In this document: positions 62,751 through 64,000 of the stretch, piece by piece
Numbering within the stretch: the first letter of the stretch is position 1
Layout: each line of letters opens with the position of its first letter
From: Patagioenas fasciata
Lineage: Eukaryota > Chordata > Aves > Columbiformes > Columbidae
DNA length: 64,000 nt
Assembly: GCF_037038585.1 (NCBI RefSeq)
Contig: NC_092522.1
Span: forward strand, 49,761,661-49,825,660
Direction of reading: 5' to 3'
Made by a program: the position numbers and the translations under genes
The notes under the pieces: generated by a model
Told to the model about the DNA's origin: nothing
Seen by the model: the letters and a program-made list of their open reading frames with translations, nothing else
Database searches by the model: none

Positions 62751-63053
62751 GGGGGAAAGAGGGTGGATGTTCAGAGAGATGGCATTTGTCTTCCCAAGTA
62801 ACTGTTATGTGTGAAGGAGCCTGGCTGCCCTGGAGATAGCTGAACACCTGCCCGCCCATGGCAAGTAGTGAATGAATTTGTGTTTTGCTTTGCTTGTGTG
62901 TTCGACTTCTACTTCACTTATCAAACTGTCTTTACCTCAACCCATGAGTTTTCTCACTTTTACTCTTCCAATTCTCTCCCCCAGACAACTGCTGGAGGAA
63001 GGAAGTGAATGGCTGTGTGGGGCTTAGTTGCCGGCGGCGGTTAAACCACAACA
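62751..63053 (+). mobile_element. 3' half of an avian ERV LTR (older copy)
   Basis: This matches the 3' half of the same LTR family as 6374-6575: GGCATTTGTCTTCCCAAGTA, CTGGAGATAGCTGAACACCT, TGTTTTGCTTTGCTTGTGTG, AACTGTCTTTACCTCAACCC and the terminal GGTTAAACCACAACA. The CA end is at 63052-63053. U3 and the promoter are missing or diverged, and no primer site follows. It lies antisense to TTC13 in an intron, about 220 bp before the newer provirus. Confidence 0.78.
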
Positions 63054-63274
63054 TAATTGTTTTTTTTAACAAATTGAAGGTGGTATACATATCAAGAGGC
63101 ATAAGCAATCAAGAAGCAATATAAAGCCTACCGGACTGCAAGAGCTGACAGTGTTTCCAAGTCTCAATAAAAGACTTTTTCATTTCCAAATAGAGATTAG
63201 ATGTGGAGACAAATTCAATAGGACTTCATAAACCTGCTTCTCAGAGCCAAGGTACTGCCTGTTATCTAATATGG

Positions 63275-63932
63275 TGTCCTAGTTTTGTTAAAAACAGGTT
63301 TCTCTTTTGGTGAATTTGCCTGTCAGCTAAAGCCTTCATGTTAGTTGCATTTTCCTGGAGAACCCAACACATGTTTTGGTTAAACCTAGCAATGGAATGC
63401 AAACTTATTGATAAGCACGGATGGACATCTCGCGAGAGGGGCAACGAGAAAACTGATGACCGAGAGACTGACCAATGGTGTATAACATTCCATTCACGCG
63501 AATACTTCATATAAAAGTGGGAGACCACGAGGATCTCGTCCCTTTTTTCCCTTTTTTTTTCCCTTTTTCCTCATGGCTGACATTAGGAAAGGACCTTGAT
63601 GGTCGTCCCTGCGAACTGAGGCCTAGTGAGAGACTGAATCCAGCTCCGGTTGGCTACAGAGTCTAATCCAGGACTTTGGGTGCTGGCTCTGCAGTTGCTG
63701 AGACTTACAAGATTGGTTTTGTATTATTTTCTCTATTCTTATTGGTAGCATTAGTAAAACATCTTTAACTTTGCCAACTCTCTTCTCTCTGTCCTTCTTT
63801 CCCCCCCCCATCGCCTGTCCTGAGTGGGAAGGGGGGAGAGGGAGGGGCAAAAGGGGGAAGTGGGGGGGGAGAGGAGGTTAACAATACATCTGCCAGGGTT
63901 TGATTGTCACCCCGCAATCTTAACTCTCGACA
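63275..63932 (+). mobile_element. 5' LTR of an endogenous retrovirus
   Basis: An LTR of about 658 bp, from TGTCCT (63275) to CA (63931-63932), placed just before a retroviral primer-binding site. It has a CCAAT box (63472-63476), a TATA box TATAAAAG (63510-63517), a pyrimidine-rich stretch after the expected start site, an AGTAAA poly(A)-like hexamer (63753-63758) and a G-rich tract (63826-63869). The opening TGTCCTAGTTTTG resembles a common avian LTR start. Motif preservation suggests a fairly young insertion. It is antisense to TTC13. The 3' LTR and target duplication lie off the window, so solo or provirus state is judged only from the primer site and leader. Confidence 0.82.
63826..63869 (+). 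repeat. G-rich tract with G-quadruplex potential in the LTR
   Basis: Runs of 6, 4, 5 and 8 guanines separated by short purine-rich loops on the LTR sense strand, 3' of the promoter. A C-run of nine lies just upstream at about 63801-63809. Confidence 0.85.
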
Positions 63933-63938
63933 GATAAT

Positions 63939-63956
63939 TGGCGCCCAACGTGGGGC
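63939..63956 (+). other. retroviral primer-binding site, tRNA-Lys type
   Basis: TGGCGCCCAACGTGGGGC is an exact 18-nt complement of the 3' end of tRNA-Lys(CTT) (the Lys1,2 type). It starts 6 nt after the LTR's terminal CA. This primer type is typical of class II (beta-like, ERVK) elements. Confidence 0.93.
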
Positions 63957-64000
63957 AAGAGAAAGGGGTAAATTTGGAGATTTTTGACTTTTCTACTGCT
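63957..64000 (+). mobile_element. start of the retroviral leader (truncated by the window edge)
   Basis: Forty-four bases of purine-rich leader follow the primer site. No gag start is reached. The presence of the leader shows that at least part of the internal region was kept, so the element is not a solo LTR. Confidence 0.75.

Noticed and set aside
63475-63666. 63-codon plus-strand frame in the LTR
   Set aside because: It starts in the promoter region of the LTR and crosses the expected transcription start; it is a chance frame in regulatory DNA.

Overview
The window looks like nuclear DNA of a bird. It has split vertebrate genes with GT-AG introns, a CpG-island promoter, an old CR1 LINE and avian-type LTRs ending in a GGTTAAACCACGACA-like 3' end. 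The LTR types suggest a neoavian, possibly passerine, species; that is an inference and no species can be named. There are no bacterial-type operons, CRISPR arrays or tRNA genes that I can support.

Two protein-coding genes are present, both on the minus strand. The first is the orthologue of human C1orf198 (DUF4706 family). It is complete, with four coding exons at 29163-29510, 21354-21404, 11384-11935 and 9402-9458, joined in phase to give 335 residues. A 3' UTR of about 2.4 kb ends near 6977, and exon 1 sits in a CpG island at about 28.9-30.1 kb. The second is TTC13 (tetratricopeptide repeat protein 13). Its last 18 coding exons lie between 62034 and 35468, all in phase, and give 670 residues to the stop. 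Its 5' exons, which hold the N-terminal region and the first repeats, lie beyond the right edge. The order TTC13 then C1orf198, both in the same direction, matches the order I recall from human 1q42.2.

Layout, left to right: 1-6.4 kb is intergenic with no recognisable gene; 6.37-6.58 kb is an LTR fragment; 7.0-29.5 kb is C1orf198; 29.5-30.1 kb is the CpG-island promoter region; 30.1-35.4 kb is intergenic with simple repeats and a possible ancient LINE remnant; 35.5-62.0 kb is the TTC13 3' part, with an antisense-reading CR1 copy in its last intron (36.7-37.7 kb); 62.75-63.05 kb is a second LTR fragment; 63.28-64.0 kb is the 5' LTR, tRNA-Lys primer-binding site and first leader bases of an endogenous retrovirus that runs off the right edge, inserted antisense in a TTC13 intron.

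No new multi-gene system is evident. The observations most worth checking are: an 8-A homopolymer that shifts the TTC13 C-terminal frame away from the mammalian ending, with a poly(A) signal only 8 nt past the stop; the endogenous retrovirus at the right edge with intact-looking promoter, primer site and a G-quadruplex tract; a G-quadruplex repeat, an in-frame 78-codon upstream extension and an opposite-strand TATA box at the C1orf198 promoter; and a 215-codon unexplained open frame in C1orf198 intron 1.
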